DNA from: Streptomyces sp. OR43
GTDB taxonomy: Bacteria; Actinomycetota; Actinomycetes; Streptomycetales; Streptomycetaceae
Direction of reading: 5' to 3'
Assembly (NCBI RefSeq): GCF_008042275.1
Contig: NZ_RDBK01000043.1
Location: 277,854-332,927, forward strand
DNA: 55,074 nucleotides
Shown here: positions 24,701 through 32,892 of the stretch, piece by piece
How positions within the stretch are numbered: position 1 is the first letter of the stretch
Layout: the number at the start of each line of letters is the position of its first letter
Notes under the pieces: model-generated
Told to the model about the DNA's origin: nothing
The model's input: the letters and a program-made list of their open reading frames with translations, nothing else
Database searches by the model: none
Made by a program: the position numbers and the translations under genes

Positions 24701-25351
24701 GGCTATCCGCGCAACGACTACCTGTACTCCGACGAGCGGGTCAAGCTCGCCGAGGAGATCAGGAAGCGGATCGGGCTGCCCGAGGGCAAGAAGGTCGTGC
24801 TGTACGCACCGACGTGGCGCGACGACCAGTCGCACCGGGCCGGTCAGTACTCCTTCGACCTCCGGCTCGACCTGGAGGACGCCCGCCGCCGCCTCGGCGA
24901 CGACCACGTCCTGCTGATCCGGCGCCACTCCAACGTCGTCGACCAGGTGCCCGGTGCCGGTAACGGCTTCGTCTGGGACGTCTCCGAGTACCCGGACATC
25001 GCCGATCTGTACCTGGCGTCCGACATCATGATCACCGACTACTCGTCCGTGATGTTCGACTACGCCCACCTCAAGCGGCCGATGCTCTTCTTCACGTACG
25101 ACCTGGAGCACTACCGCGACACGCTGCGCGGCTTCTACTTCGACTTCGAGAAGGACTCGCCCGGCCCGCTGGTCCGTACGTCCTCCGAGCTGATCGACTC
25201 GATCCGCGACATCGACACGGTGTGGCCCGAGTACGGCGAGCGCTTCGAGCGCTTCCACCACCTGTTCTGCGACCTGGACGACGGCCACGCCTCGCAGCGT
25301 GTCGTGGACCGCATGATCGAGCAGGCGACGGACCTCACCGAGGAGAAGTAG
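21767..25351 (+). CDS. Large GT2 plus CDP-glycerol glycerophosphotransferase-like polymerase
   Basis: The protein has 1194 residues from ATG 21767 (MTPRLSVIVPVYN). ATG 21755 is also in frame but sits against the AAAGGA site. GT2 motifs are VDDGSTDGS from residue 38 and DSDD at 92-95. Residues about 330-830 contain beta-rich modules (QKGKLLLTGDAWIDKIDIP, GKLVLSGHAPAHLVGSELLL) like those of teichoic-acid enzymes. The C-terminal TagF-type domain holds TWHGTMLKKIG near 918-928, EAGYPRNDYL and ITDYSSVMFDY near 1089-1099. It probably extends a poly(glycosyl phosphate) or teichoic-acid-like chain. It resembles the S. coelicolor glycosyltransferase of this locus (near SCO2590, from memory), tied to wall glycopolymer production. 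Confidence 0.9.
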   Translation: MTPRLSVIVPVYNVEEYLEACLDSVEAQTFSDLEVVMVDDGSTDGSAAIAAAFAERDPRFRLVTKENGGLGSARNAGLADMAPESEYFAFLDSDDVIPPDAYRMMVASLDDTGSDFATGNVFHVKGERSWQVPLLKMLAGEARKRTHISEYPKLVADRISCNKVWRRTFWEKNGFAFPEGVLYEDSAVVLRAHYLADAIDLIGEPVYYWRQREGEAAPSITQRRTDPQGVRDRVAACESVTQFLADRPGPQWAQFKREYDARVLRDDLRIFLNVVPDGDGEYREAFLVAANRYLDQVDPQVLDELPAVLRVQYALVRRGAISELIDLLADQRRREPVEVSGFLRKYAGFKALDRSDVTLSRKTLRIDKDLELRTPLVGVEWQKGKLLLTGDAWIDKIDIPNRRSTAKFIQIKKGGSRRRLIFPAKNVFRPGRTSDTWQKRYNYDWSGWEFSFDPAKLRHNGQWEEGIWHIGVIVMSSGLLRRRGIQSNGGSAANFPPYQWLDKNFRMLPSVEGAALKLRIERVDALVTGRELDGDRVVVRGEIRTPLASGESVTLQVSNQSSGDVRRYPVTVDDERNGAHAFRVEVPLADVALVTAESTDGHAQPRVRNWSTALMVSGPDETAEPRRLSPVVQEGIEDARFQLPASLGRQAGRHELAVIAGHNGYLKFRGQTERAVMTKVSERDGKLVLSGHAPAHLVGSELLLKAKGRFDERLVPVDWTADGTYETAFDPSTLGGGAQGTIPLKAGRWNFFLRQADGPDVEFVIDRLASDQFPLHTTLRGRRYWLEARWHDFPQLNCRSELADVERGPFRQAQLRREVYEAKCLEPLRDQVFYLSYNGKQYSDSPRAMHEELVRRGADLKHLWAVRDGQVELPPTAEKVRMWGTEWFDALASSKYIVTNAHLPEWVVRRPGQVIVQTWHGTMLKKIGHDIDTLHFDKEYQKRLELEAKNWSMLVSSNRFSTPILKRAFSYDGEILEAGYPRNDYLYSDERVKLAEEIRKRIGLPEGKKVVLYAPTWRDDQSHRAGQYSFDLRLDLEDARRRLGDDHVLLIRRHSNVVDQVPGAGNGFVWDVSEYPDIADLYLASDIMITDYSSVMFDYAHLKRPMLFFTYDLEHYRDTLRGFYFDFEKDSPGPLVRTSSELIDSIRDIDTVWPEYGERFERFHHLFCDLDDGHASQRVVDRMIEQATDLTEEK

Positions 25352-25362
25352 CCGCACACGCC

Positions 25363-25405
25363 GAAGGGGCGGGCCCGGAGATCCGATCTCCGGGCCCGCC
25401 CCTTC
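25363..25405. terminator. Bidirectional terminator hairpin
   Basis: An almost unbroken palindrome (GAAGGGGCGGGCCCGGAG against CTCCGGGCCCGCCCCTTC) with a small ATCCGAT loop lies 11 bases after the polymerase stop and 17 bases before the end of the convergent GT4 gene. It can end transcription from both sides. Confidence 0.85.
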
Positions 25406-25422
25406 GTGCTGTCCACGCCGCC

Positions 25423-27456
25423 CTACGGCGCGACGTCCACCGTCTTGAAGGCGAGCTGCGACAGTGCTGTGTAGTACGGCCGGATCTCGACCTTCGTGAC
25501 CGGGCGCGGCGCCGGCTTGCCGCCGTTCAGCGTCCGCGTCACCCGCCGCCCCACCTTCGCCAGCAGCGTCCTGCTGGGCTCGGGCAGGATCCGGATCACC
25601 GGGCGCGGGAAGGTGAACACTCCTATGGGCGCCAGGACGTCGGTGGCGAGCTTTCCGACCTGGACGCGGTCCGCGCCCGCAGCAGGGCGCAGCCACACGT
25701 CCCAGATCTGCTCGGGTCCCTCGTGCTCGGTCACCAGCGCGGCACAGTCGACCGAGGCGGTGATCCGCCGGCCCTCCAGTGCCGCTGCCGGGAACGACAG
25801 CACCCGGTCCTTGTCCTTGCGGTGCACGGCCTCCAGGACCGCGCCGGGACCCAGGGTCACGCCCCAGGCAGCGGCCTCCAACTGGATGGTCCCGGTGTCG
25901 ACCGCGAGCGCGTCGATCTCCAGGTGGGCCTCGCGCACCACACTGCGGATCCGCAGCCGGTCCATCTCACCCCGGTGCGGGAGCAGCAGTTCCAGCGCGG
26001 GGCCGCCGTTCTCCCGGGGCAGCTTGACGTTGAGCAGATCGCGTACGTCGCAGCCGTAGCCGTCGACCGTGAGCGGAACCTCGTTGCCGTCCGGGGTGCG
26101 CACGGACAGCTCCCAGGTTCCCTCCGGCAGCCCGCCGTGCCAGGGCACCACAGCGCTGCCGTCGGGCGAGATCACGAACCGTTCCTCGGCCGGGTTGCGC
26201 CCGACCCTGCGGCAGGCGATCTCGGCTCCGTGGGCCTCCGGGGGCAGCGTGCCGACGTCGATGCGGACCGAGCCCAGGGTATCCACCTGCGCCGTCGCGG
26301 TCGTGGGCAGCGCCCGGCGGGCGGCCGCGTCGCGCAGGATCGCCTCGAAGCGCGCACAGCTGGCAGGCTCCTGGAAGCGGACCGCGTTGCGCACGGCCGC
26401 CTCGCCCATGCGCTTGCGCCGCTCGTCGTCCTCGACCAGTTCGAGGAGGGCGTCGGCCATGGCAGCGGTGTCGTCGCGCGGGACGATGAGTCCGTCCTCG
26501 CCGTGGGTGAGGATGTTGCGGGGGCCGTGGTTGGCGTCGGTGCTGACGACGGGCAGACCGGCCGCCATCGCCTCGACGATCACGTTGCCGAACGCCTCCC
26601 GCTTGGAGGGGAGCACGAAGATCGAGCCCTTGCTGAACTCCGGCGAGACCGGGGCCGCCGGGCCCATCAGCGTCACGGTGTTGTGCAGGCCGAGGCTCTC
26701 GATCTGCTTGCGCAGACTGGCCTTCTCGGGGCCGTCGCCGTAGATCCGCAGCCGCCAGTCGGGGCGCTTGGCCACCACGGTGGCGAAGGCCTCGATGACC
26801 GCCGCGAAGTTCTTGTTCCCCTTGAGGAGGCCGGCCGCGATGATGACCTTGTTGGTGGTCTTGGACTGCACGGGGGCCGGGGGCACACAGTTCGGCATGA
26901 CGGCCAGCCGGTTGCGTACGCCCGGCACCAGCTTGCCGATGCTCTCGACCTCTTCGGGCGTCAGCGCGGTGAGCGCGTCCAGCGAGTGGTACGCCTTGAA
27001 CAGCCGGCCCTGGTAGTACTTCGCGTAGATCGAGGGCATCGAGTGCTCCTGCGTGACCCGCAGGTAGTCGCCCTCGGCGTACGACAGCATGATCGTGTTC
27101 CGCGGGCTGGAGCTGACCACGACGTCGGAGTCCGTGGTCGCGAGGAACTCGAGGAGCCGCAGCTCGGCCAGCCGGCTGACGACCGGCTTCTTCTCGGCCG
27201 GGTCGACCGGGTAGACCTTGGGGAAGACCTCGATCAGCGGGTCATCCAGATCCGACATCGGGGAGTGCTTGCGCAGATCGGTCAGCGCGCGCACGGAAAC
27301 CCGCGGGTCGAGCGGAAAGTAGGACTCGTCCCGCACCTTGCGGAGAGCGATGATCTCCACCTCGTGCCGGGCCGCAAGCGCGCCCGCCAGGTTCTGTGTG
27401 GCACTGACCACCCCGCCCATGTGGCAGAGGTCGCGCACCAGAAATGAAATCTTCAC
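25423..27456 (-). CDS. GT4 glycosyltransferase with C-terminal beta-rich extension
   Basis: The protein has 677 residues from GTG 27456 (VKISFLVRDLCHMGG). Residues 1-380 are a GT-B family 4 transferase: GGVVSATQNLAGALAARHEVE, here read in part, then IIAAGLLKGNKNF, YGDGPEKASLRKQIE, and the donor-binding EX7E motif in KREAFGNVIVEAMAAG near 283-292. Residues about 390-677 are a beta-rich domain without known motifs, unusual for GT4 and perhaps for acceptor or polymer binding. The gene is convergent with the two polymerases and lies downstream of obgE. The donor sugar cannot be read from sequence; UDP-galactose or UDP-glucose are possible given nearby galE and galU. Confidence 0.88.
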   Translation of the reverse strand: MKISFLVRDLCHMGGVVSATQNLAGALAARHEVEIIALRKVRDESYFPLDPRVSVRALTDLRKHSPMSDLDDPLIEVFPKVYPVDPAEKKPVVSRLAELRLLEFLATTDSDVVVSSSPRNTIMLSYAEGDYLRVTQEHSMPSIYAKYYQGRLFKAYHSLDALTALTPEEVESIGKLVPGVRNRLAVMPNCVPPAPVQSKTTNKVIIAAGLLKGNKNFAAVIEAFATVVAKRPDWRLRIYGDGPEKASLRKQIESLGLHNTVTLMGPAAPVSPEFSKGSIFVLPSKREAFGNVIVEAMAAGLPVVSTDANHGPRNILTHGEDGLIVPRDDTAAMADALLELVEDDERRKRMGEAAVRNAVRFQEPASCARFEAILRDAAARRALPTTATAQVDTLGSVRIDVGTLPPEAHGAEIACRRVGRNPAEERFVISPDGSAVVPWHGGLPEGTWELSVRTPDGNEVPLTVDGYGCDVRDLLNVKLPRENGGPALELLLPHRGEMDRLRIRSVVREAHLEIDALAVDTGTIQLEAAAWGVTLGPGAVLEAVHRKDKDRVLSFPAAALEGRRITASVDCAALVTEHEGPEQIWDVWLRPAAGADRVQVGKLATDVLAPIGVFTFPRPVIRILPEPSRTLLAKVGRRVTRTLNGGKPAPRPVTKVEIRPYYTALSQLAFKTVDVAP

Positions 27457-27758
27457 TTGCGTCTTTCGGCTGGGCCGCGGCTCGCGGCAATCCCCGGGCG
27501 GCCTCGCGTGAATCACACCTTCACGCTTCCCCTACCCCCTCGGCGTTGCGAGGGCAGGCCCTGCCCTCGCACAAGGAAGACGGACAGGAGGCGCACAGGG
27601 TTGTGTGGGAAGTCAGAGTTTATCGAACCTTGAACTGAACGGACGGACAACGACGGGATGGCGCACCACGTCTCAGCCATCCGATCGCCCGGCCGACGAA
27701 AGAGGCGTGTCCCCGCACCGGGAAGCCGGTACGGGGACACGCCTTTCACTCATCCGTC
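27457..27758. other. 302-base intergenic stretch between the GT4 gene and obgE
   Basis: It holds a near-perfect palindrome at 27547-27571 (TGCGAGGGCAGG with CCTGCCCTCGCA) and the obgE terminator at 27703-27744. The middle, about 27595-27660, is less GC-rich and probably contains the GT4 promoter. No coding sequence was seen. Confidence 0.6.
27703..27744 (-). terminator. Terminator after obgE
   Basis: AGGCGTGTCCCCG (27703-27715) pairs with CGGGGACACGCCT (27732-27744), with an inner ACCGG/CCGGT pairing. On the minus strand it is followed by CTTTCG. It lies 15 bases past the obgE stop. Confidence 0.8.
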
Positions 27759-29198
27759 CTACGCGAACGGATCGAACTCCTGGTACTCCTTGCTGACGTC
27801 GTCGCGCTCCGTCTCACGGTCACGACGACGCTGCGCCGCCGGACGCGGCTCCTCCAGACGGTGGTCCTCACCGCGGCGGCCGAGCATCTCCGCACCGGCC
27901 GTCACCGTGGGCTCCCAGTCGAAGACCACGGCGTTGTCCTCGGCGCCGATCGCCACACCGTCGCCGGCCCTCGCGCCGGCCTTGCGCAGCTCGTCCTCGA
28001 CGCCCAGCCGGTTCAGCCGGTCCGCGAGGTAGCCGACGGCCTCGTCGTTGTTGAAGTCGGTCTGGCGCACCCAGCGCTCCGGCTTCTCGCCGCGCACCCG
28101 GTAGATGCCGTCGTCCTCCAGGACCACGGTGAACCCGGCGTCGTCCACGGCCTTGGGCCGGATGACGATGCGGGTGGCCTCCTCCACGGGCTTGGCGGCA
28201 CGCGCCTCGGCGATGACGCCGGCCAGCGCGAAGGAGAGCTCCTTGAGACCGGTGCGCGCGACGGCGGACACCTCGAAGACGCGGTAGCCGCGCGCTTCCA
28301 GCTCGGGACGGATCATGTCCGCGAGGTCCTGGCCGTCCGGGATGTCGATCTTGTTGAGCACGACGATACGGGGCCGGTCCTCCAGGCCCCCGTACAGCTT
28401 CAGCTCCTCCTCGATCATGTCGAGGTCGGAGACCGGGTCGCGGTCGGACTCCAGGGTCGCCGTGTCCAGTACGTGGACGAGTACCGAGCAGCGCTCGACG
28501 TGCCGCAGGAACTCCAGGCCGAGGCCCTTGCCCTGGCTGGCGCCCGGGATCAGGCCCGGTACGTCGGCGATGGTGTAGACGGTGCTGCCCGCGGTGACCA
28601 CGCCCAGGTTCGGGACCAGGGTCGTGAACGGGTAGTCGGCGATCTTCGGCTTGGCGGCCGACAGGACCGAGATCAGCGAGGACTTGCCCGCGCTCGGGTA
28701 GCCGACGAGCGCCACGTCCGCGACGGTCTTCAGCTCCAGGACGACGTCCCGGGCCTCGCCGGGCTCGCCGAGCAGTGCGAAGCCGGGGGCCTTGCGGCGG
28801 GCGGAGGCCAGCGCGCCGTTGCCGAGGCCGCCGCGGCCGCCCTGGCCGGCGACGAACATCGTGCCCTGGCCGACGAGGTCGGCCAGCACGTTGCCCGCGC
28901 TGTCGAGGACGACGGTGCCGTCCGGCACGGGCAGGACCAGGTCCTGGCCCTCCTTGCCGGTGCGGTTGTCGCCGGCGCCGGGCTGGCCGTTGGTGGCCTT
29001 GCGGTGGGGGTGGTGGTGGTATTCGAGGAGCGTGGTGACCGCCTGATCGACGATCAGGGTCACGTCGCCGCCACGGCCGCCGTTGCCGCCGTCCGGGCCG
29101 CCGAGCGGCTTGAACTTCTCACGGTGAACGGAGGCACAGCCGTGGCCTCCGTTACCCGCGGCGACATGCAGTTCGACGCGGTCCACGAAGGTGGTCAT
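27759..29198 (-). CDS. obgE: Obg/CgtA GTPase
   Basis: The protein has 479 residues. The N-terminal glycine-rich Obg fold has [20 protein letters not shown] (residues 15-34). The G domain starts with P-loop GYPSAGKSS (166-174) and includes DVPGLIPGA and [12 protein letters not shown]-terminal OCT domain ([12 protein letters not shown]) precedes an acidic tail ending EFDPFA, a form typical of actinobacteria. Obg binds the 50S subunit and ppGpp; in Streptomyces it affects the onset of aerial growth. It is the last gene of rplU-rpmA-obgE. A hairpin upstream in the rpmA-obgE gap may lower its expression relative to the ribosomal proteins. Confidence 0.97.
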   Translation of the reverse strand: MTTFVDRVELHVAAGNGGHGCASVHREKFKPLGGPDGGNGGRGGDVTLIVDQAVTTLLEYHHHPHRKATNGQPGAGDNRTGKEGQDLVLPVPDGTVVLDSAGNVLADLVGQGTMFVAGQGGRGGLGNGALASARRKAPGFALLGEPGEARDVVLELKTVADVALVGYPSAGKSSLISVLSAAKPKIADYPFTTLVPNLGVVTAGSTVYTIADVPGLIPGASQGKGLGLEFLRHVERCSVLVHVLDTATLESDRDPVSDLDMIEEELKLYGGLEDRPRIVVLNKIDIPDGQDLADMIRPELEARGYRVFEVSAVARTGLKELSFALAGVIAEARAAKPVEEATRIVIRPKAVDDAGFTVVLEDDGIYRVRGEKPERWVRQTDFNNDEAVGYLADRLNRLGVEDELRKAGARAGDGVAIGAEDNAVVFDWEPTVTAGAEMLGRRGEDHRLEEPRPAAQRRRDRETERDDVSKEYQEFDPFA

Positions 29199-29269
29199 GG
29201 GTGGAACCTCCAGTTACATACATGCAGAAATGTCTCGCTCGTGCGCTCCTGTAGGAGCAACACGCGAAA

Positions 29270-29307
29270 GGCGGACCCACTTCCCGTATCAGGAAGTGAG
29301 GTCCGCC
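29270..29307 (-). terminator. Attenuating hairpin between rpmA and obgE
   Basis: GGCGGACC (29270-29277) pairs with GGTCCGCC (29300-29307), and ACTTCC (29279-29284) pairs with GGAAGT (29292-29297). It sits 33 bases after the rpmA stop and could reduce read-through to obgE. Confidence 0.7.
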
Positions 29308-29339
29308 TCCACGTCATACCGCTCGACGAGCGCCGAAAA

Positions 29340-29597
29340 TCAGCCGGCGATCGGAACGATGTTCACGACCTTGCGGCCACGGTGCGTGCCGAACTCGACC
29401 GCACCGGCGGCGAGGGCGAACAGCGTGTCGTCGCCGCCACGGCCGACGCCCGTGCCCGGGTGGAAGTGGGTGCCGCGCTGGCGGACCAGGATCTCACCGG
29501 CGTTGACGGCCTGACCGCCGAAGCGCTTCACGCCGAGCCGCTGAGCATTGGAATCGCGCCCGTTCCGGGTGGACGATGCGCCCTTCTTGTGTGCCAT
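29340..29597 (-). CDS. rpmA: Ribosomal protein bL27
   Basis: The protein has 85 residues and begins [20 protein letters not shown]. The conserved N-terminal segment reaches the peptidyl-transferase centre, and [20 protein letters not shown] is the family signature. It starts directly with MAHKKG, so no N-terminal propeptide of the Firmicutes type is present. It lies 14 bases after rplU in one operon. Confidence 0.98.
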   Translation of the reverse strand: MAHKKGASSTRNGRDSNAQRLGVKRFGGQAVNAGEILVRQRGTHFHPGTGVGRGGDDTLFALAAGAVEFGTHRGRKVVNIVPIAG

Positions 29598-29611
29598 GTC
29601 TCCTCAGTCCC

Positions 29612-29932
29612 TTACTTCGCAGCCGCGGGGATACCGGTGACCTTGATCGCCGTGTACTGCTGGCGGTGACCCTGGCGACGGCGGTAGCCGGTCTTGTTCT
29701 TGTAGCGAAGGATGTCGATCTTCGCACCCTTGTGGTGGTCCACGATCTCGGCCTGGACCTTGATGCCGTCAAGCACCCACGGGTCGCTGGTCACGGCGTC
29801 GCCGTCGACAACGAGCAGAGTAGAGAGCTCTACCGTGTCGCCAACCTTGGCGGTGGGAATCTTGTCAACCTCAACGATGTCGCCGACAGCAACCTTGTGC
29901 TGGCGACCACCGCTGCGCACGATGGCGTACAC
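29612..29932 (-). CDS. rplU: Ribosomal protein bL21
   Basis: The protein has 106 residues: [18 protein letters not shown] at the start and [18 protein letters not shown] near the end, both diagnostic of bL21. It is a structural protein of the 50S subunit that binds 23S rRNA. It is the first gene of rplU-rpmA-obgE. A 209-base leader to its right contains two small hairpins (around 29978-29999 and 30024-30047) that could serve in autoregulation, although this is not shown. Confidence 0.98.
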   Translation of the reverse strand: MYAIVRSGGRQHKVAVGDIVEVDKIPTAKVGDTVELSTLLVVDGDAVTSDPWVLDGIKVQAEIVDHHKGAKIDILRYKNKTGYRRRQGHRQQYTAIKVTGIPAAAK

Positions 29933-30116
29933 GCGGATCTCACTCTCACTCGAAGACGAAACCCCTGAAGCCAGCCGCTCACACGGGTCCGGGGACCCGT
30001 GATGATCCGGATTGGACGAGCGGCCTCTCCCGAACGAGCGGGAGGTCAGTGCTCAGAGGTGTGGCGAAACAAACGCCGACGGTCAAGATTACGGGGACCT
30101 GTACAGCCCGGTCAAA

Positions 30117-30139
30117 CCGGGCCCCTTTCCGGGGCCCGG
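30117..30139 (-). terminator. Terminator after the G1PDH-like gene
   Basis: CCGGGCCCC (30117-30125) and GGGGCCCGG (30131-30139) close a 5-base loop. On the minus strand the hairpin is followed by TTTGACC. It lies 3 bases beyond the stop of the dehydrogenase gene and separates it from rplU. Confidence 0.8.
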
Positions 30140-30141
30140 CC

Positions 30142-31203
30142 TCAGACTCCGACGGCTCCGGCGTACTCCGCGTAGGCGTCCCGGATCCCGTCCGCGGACA
30201 GGTCCAGATGCTCCAGGATCGTGTAGCGGCCCGGCCGCGTCCGGGGAGCGAACGCGACCACCTGCACGAACTCCTCCGCGCTGAACCCCATCTCCTCCGC
30301 CGTGACCGGCAGACCGTGGCGCCGCAGCGCCCCGGCCATCCGTACGGACTCCTGGCGCGCGCCCCGCAGGTGCATCGCGAACGCCGCTCCCAGGCCGCAC
30401 TGCTCACCGTGGCTCGCGGCGCGCTGGGGGAAGAGCAGGTCGAAGGCGTGGTTGATCTCGTGGCAGGCGCCCGAGGCGGGACGGCTGTCCCCCGCCACCG
30501 ACATCGAGATGCCGGTCAGCACCAGCCCCTCGGCCAGTACCTGGAGGAAGCCGTCGTCACCCAGAGCCCCGGGATGACGCAGCACGGCCTCGCCGGCCTG
30601 CCGGGCCATCGCGGCGGCCAGGCCGTCGATGTCCTCGCCGTTGACCCGGTGGGCGAGCTCCCAGTCCGCGACGGCGGAGATGTTCGAGAGCGCGTCACCG
30701 ATCCCGGACCGCACGAAGCGGACCGGTGCCTCACGGATGACGTCGAGGTCGATGACGACGGCGATCGGGTTCGGGACACCGTACGAGCCGCGGCCCGCGT
30801 CGTTGTCCAGCGTGGCCACCGGGGAGCACAGACCGTCGTGGGACAGGTTCGTCGCCACGGCGACCAGCGGCAGACCGACCCGCGCCGCGGCGAACTTCGC
30901 ACAGTCGATGATCTTGCCGCCGCCGAGCCCGACGACCGCGTCGTACCGGCCGGACTTCATGGCCTCGGCGAGCTTGACGGCGTCGTCCAGCGTGCCGCCG
31001 CCCACCTCGAACCACGAAGCACCCGGCAGGCTGTCCGAGAGCCGCTCCCGCAGCGCCCGTCCGGAACCCCCGCTGATCGCGATCGCCAGTTTTCCCGAAC
31101 CGGAGATCCGCTGATCGGCGAGGACACCCGCCAGATCGGACAGAGCACCGGCCCGGATGTCGACGACGACCGGTGCGGGGATCAGCCGGGTCAGTACTGG
31201 CAC
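30142..31203 (-). CDS. Iron-containing alcohol dehydrogenase family, sn-glycerol-1-phosphate dehydrogenase-like
   Basis: The protein has 353 residues from GTG 31203, overlapping the end of the nucleotidyltransferase gene. The NAD motif is GLGGGKIIDCAKFAA. NLSHDGLCSP near residues 118-127 matches the SHDGIASP signature of glycerol-1-phosphate dehydrogenases (EgsA/AraM). The metal ligands fit ASGACHEINHAFD and ASHGEQCGLG. These enzymes reduce dihydroxyacetone phosphate to sn-glycerol 1-phosphate, the enantiomer used in archaeal lipids and rare in bacteria. The coupled LicC-like cytidylyltransferase suggests the product is activated to a CDP-alcohol. Other substrates in this family (inositol-like or amino alcohols) cannot be excluded. 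Confidence 0.85.
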   Translation of the reverse strand: MPVLTRLIPAPVVVDIRAGALSDLAGVLADQRISGSGKLAIAISGGSGRALRERLSDSLPGASWFEVGGGTLDDAVKLAEAMKSGRYDAVVGLGGGKIIDCAKFAAARVGLPLVAVATNLSHDGLCSPVATLDNDAGRGSYGVPNPIAVVIDLDVIREAPVRFVRSGIGDALSNISAVADWELAHRVNGEDIDGLAAAMARQAGEAVLRHPGALGDDGFLQVLAEGLVLTGISMSVAGDSRPASGACHEINHAFDLLFPQRAASHGEQCGLGAAFAMHLRGARQESVRMAGALRRHGLPVTAEEMGFSAEEFVQVVAFAPRTRPGRYTILEHLDLSADGIRDAYAEYAGAVGV

Positions 31204-31943
31204 GCGATGGTCCTGCCCTTGGCCAGGTCCTCGTGGTTGTCGATCTCGACCCACTTGACGTCGCCGATCGGCTCCACGTCGACCTTGAAGCCGCGGTTGA
31301 CGAGCTCCTGGTAGCCGTCCTCGTAGTAGAGGTCCGGGTCGCGCTCGAAGGTCGTCTTCAGCGCGTCGGCCAGCTCCTCGGCGGCCTCGCCCTCGATGAG
31401 GGTGACACCGATGTACTCACCGGTGGCCTCGGCCGGGTCCATCAGCTTGGTGATCCGCTGAACGCCCTTCTCCGGGTCGACGACGACCTTCATCTCCTCG
31501 TCGGCCAGCTGCTTGACCGTGTCGAGGGCGAGGATGATCTTCTTGCCCTCGCCGCGGGCGGCGAGCAGCGTCTTCTCGACGGAGACGGGGTGCACGGTGT
31601 CGCCGTTGGCGAGGATCACGCCGTCCTTGAGGGCGTCACGGCCGCACCAGAGGGAGTAGGCGTTGTTCCACTCCTCGGCCTTGTCGTTGTCGATCAGCGT
31701 GAGCGTCACGCCGTACTTCGCCTCAAGGGCGGCCTTGCGCTCGTACAGGGCCTCCTTGCGGTAGCCCACGATGATGGCGACGTCGGTCAGACCGACCTCG
31801 GCGAAGTTGCCGAGCGTCAGGTCGACGACGGTCAGGCTCTCCTCGTCCCCCTCGGGACCGACCGGCACCAGGGCCTTGGGAAGCGTGTCGGTGTAGGGGC
31901 GCAGACGACGGCCTGCGCCGGCCGCCAGAATCATGCCGATCAT
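31191..31943 (-). CDS. LicC-like (phosphocholine cytidylyltransferase family) sugar/alcohol-phosphate nucleotidyltransferase
   Basis: The protein has 250 residues from ATG 31943, with AAGGAG seven bases upstream. The N-terminal signature MILAAGAGRRLRPYTDTLPK is that of NTP transferases. DNDKAEEWNNAYSLWCGRDA is typical of the LicC/COG1213 branch, and ILANGDTVHP supplies the metal-binding Asp. It lacks the beta-helix of sugar-1-phosphate uridylyltransferases. It probably forms CDP-alcohols from an alcohol phosphate such as glycerol or choline phosphate. The stop overlaps the G1PDH-like gene by 13 bases, so the two are strongly coupled. GalU lies 58 bases upstream. Confidence 0.88.
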   Translation of the reverse strand: MIGMILAAGAGRRLRPYTDTLPKALVPVGPEGDEESLTVVDLTLGNFAEVGLTDVAIIVGYRKEALYERKAALEAKYGVTLTLIDNDKAEEWNNAYSLWCGRDALKDGVILANGDTVHPVSVEKTLLAARGEGKKIILALDTVKQLADEEMKVVVDPEKGVQRITKLMDPAEATGEYIGVTLIEGEAAEELADALKTTFERDPDLYYEDGYQELVNRGFKVDVEPIGDVKWVEIDNHEDLAKGRTIACQY

Positions 31944-32001
31944 GAGGGTTCTCCTTGGTCCTTGGTGCGGATGTCTCGGTGGGGTGTGCGGGAGCGGTCG
32001 C

Positions 32002-32892
32002 TCAGAGCTCGGTGGCCACGAAGTCGCGCAGCCAGCTGCGGAAGTCCGGGCCCAGGTCCTCGCGCTCGGAGGCGAGCCGGACGATGGCCCGCAGGTAGTC
32101 GCCCCGGTCACCGGTGTCGTACCGGCGGCCGCGGAAGACGACACCGTGGACCGGGCCGCCGAGCTTCTCGTCGCCGGCCAGCTGCTGCAGTGCGTCGGTC
32201 AGCTGGATCTCGCCGCCCCGGCCCGGCTCCGTGTCCCGCAGCACGCCGAAGACGGCCGGGTCCAGGACATAGCGCCCGATGACCGCGAGATTGCTGGGGG
32301 CGTCGCCCGCTTCGGGCTTCTCGACCAGCCCGGTGATCCGGACGACGTCGGCCTCGGCCGTGGCCTCCGCCGCGGCGCATCCGTACAGGTGGATCTGCTC
32401 GGGAGCGACCTCCATCAGCGCGACGACGCTGCCGCCCTCACGCTCCTGGATCTCGGTCATGCGGGCCAGCAGCGGATCGCGCGGGTCGATCAGGTCGTCG
32501 CCGAGCAGGACCGCGAAGGGCTCGTCGCCCACATGCGGCTCCGCGCACAGGACGGCGTGGCCGAGGCCCTTCGGGTCGCCCTGGCGGACGTAGTGCATGG
32601 TCGCCAGTTCGCTGGACTCCTGGACCCGGACCAGCCGTTCGTCGTCGCCCTTGCGGGTCAGCGCCGACTCCAGCTCGTAGTTCCGGTCGAAGTGGTCCTC
32701 CAGGGCACGCTTGTTGCGCCCGGTGATCATCAGTACGTCGTTCAGCCCCGCGGCGGCGGCCTCCTCCACGACGTACTGGATCGCCGGCTTGTCGACGACC
32801 GGAAGCATCTCCTTCGGAGTCGCCTTCGTCGCCGGCAGGAACCGGGTACCGAGCCCGGCGGCGGGTATGACGGCCTTCTGGATCTTGCGCAT
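32002..32892 (-). CDS. galU: UTP-glucose-1-phosphate uridylyltransferase
   Basis: The protein has 296 residues. GalU signatures include KAVIPAAGLGTRFLPATKAT, PKEMLPVVDKPAIQYVVEEA, VLLGDDLIDP, GLVEKPEAGDAPSNLAVIGR and RYDTGDRGDYLRA. It makes UDP-glucose, the donor for GalE and many glycosyltransferases. Streptomycetes often carry more than one galU; this one is tied to the nucleotidyltransferase-G1PDH pair, so it may be devoted to wall-polymer supply. It starts at ATG 32892 with GGAAGCTTTTCCC-type sequence upstream and no strong ribosome site. Confidence 0.95.
   Translation of the reverse strand: MRKIQKAVIPAAGLGTRFLPATKATPKEMLPVVDKPAIQYVVEEAAAAGLNDVLMITGRNKRALEDHFDRNYELESALTRKGDDERLVRVQESSELATMHYVRQGDPKGLGHAVLCAEPHVGDEPFAVLLGDDLIDPRDPLLARMTEIQEREGGSVVALMEVAPEQIHLYGCAAAEATAEADVVRITGLVEKPEAGDAPSNLAVIGRYVLDPAVFGVLRDTEPGRGGEIQLTDALQQLAGDEKLGGPVHGVVFRGRRYDTGDRGDYLRAIVRLASEREDLGPDFRSWLRDFVATEL

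Noticed and set aside
21674..25696. Open frame of 1340 codons antisense to the large polymerase
   Set aside because: It is a mirror of strongly biased codons, crosses a terminator and a gene border, and encodes no recognisable domain.
27703..27744. Hairpin considered as a possible tRNA or small RNA
   Set aside because: It has a single stem without cloverleaf features and sits exactly where an obgE terminator is expected.
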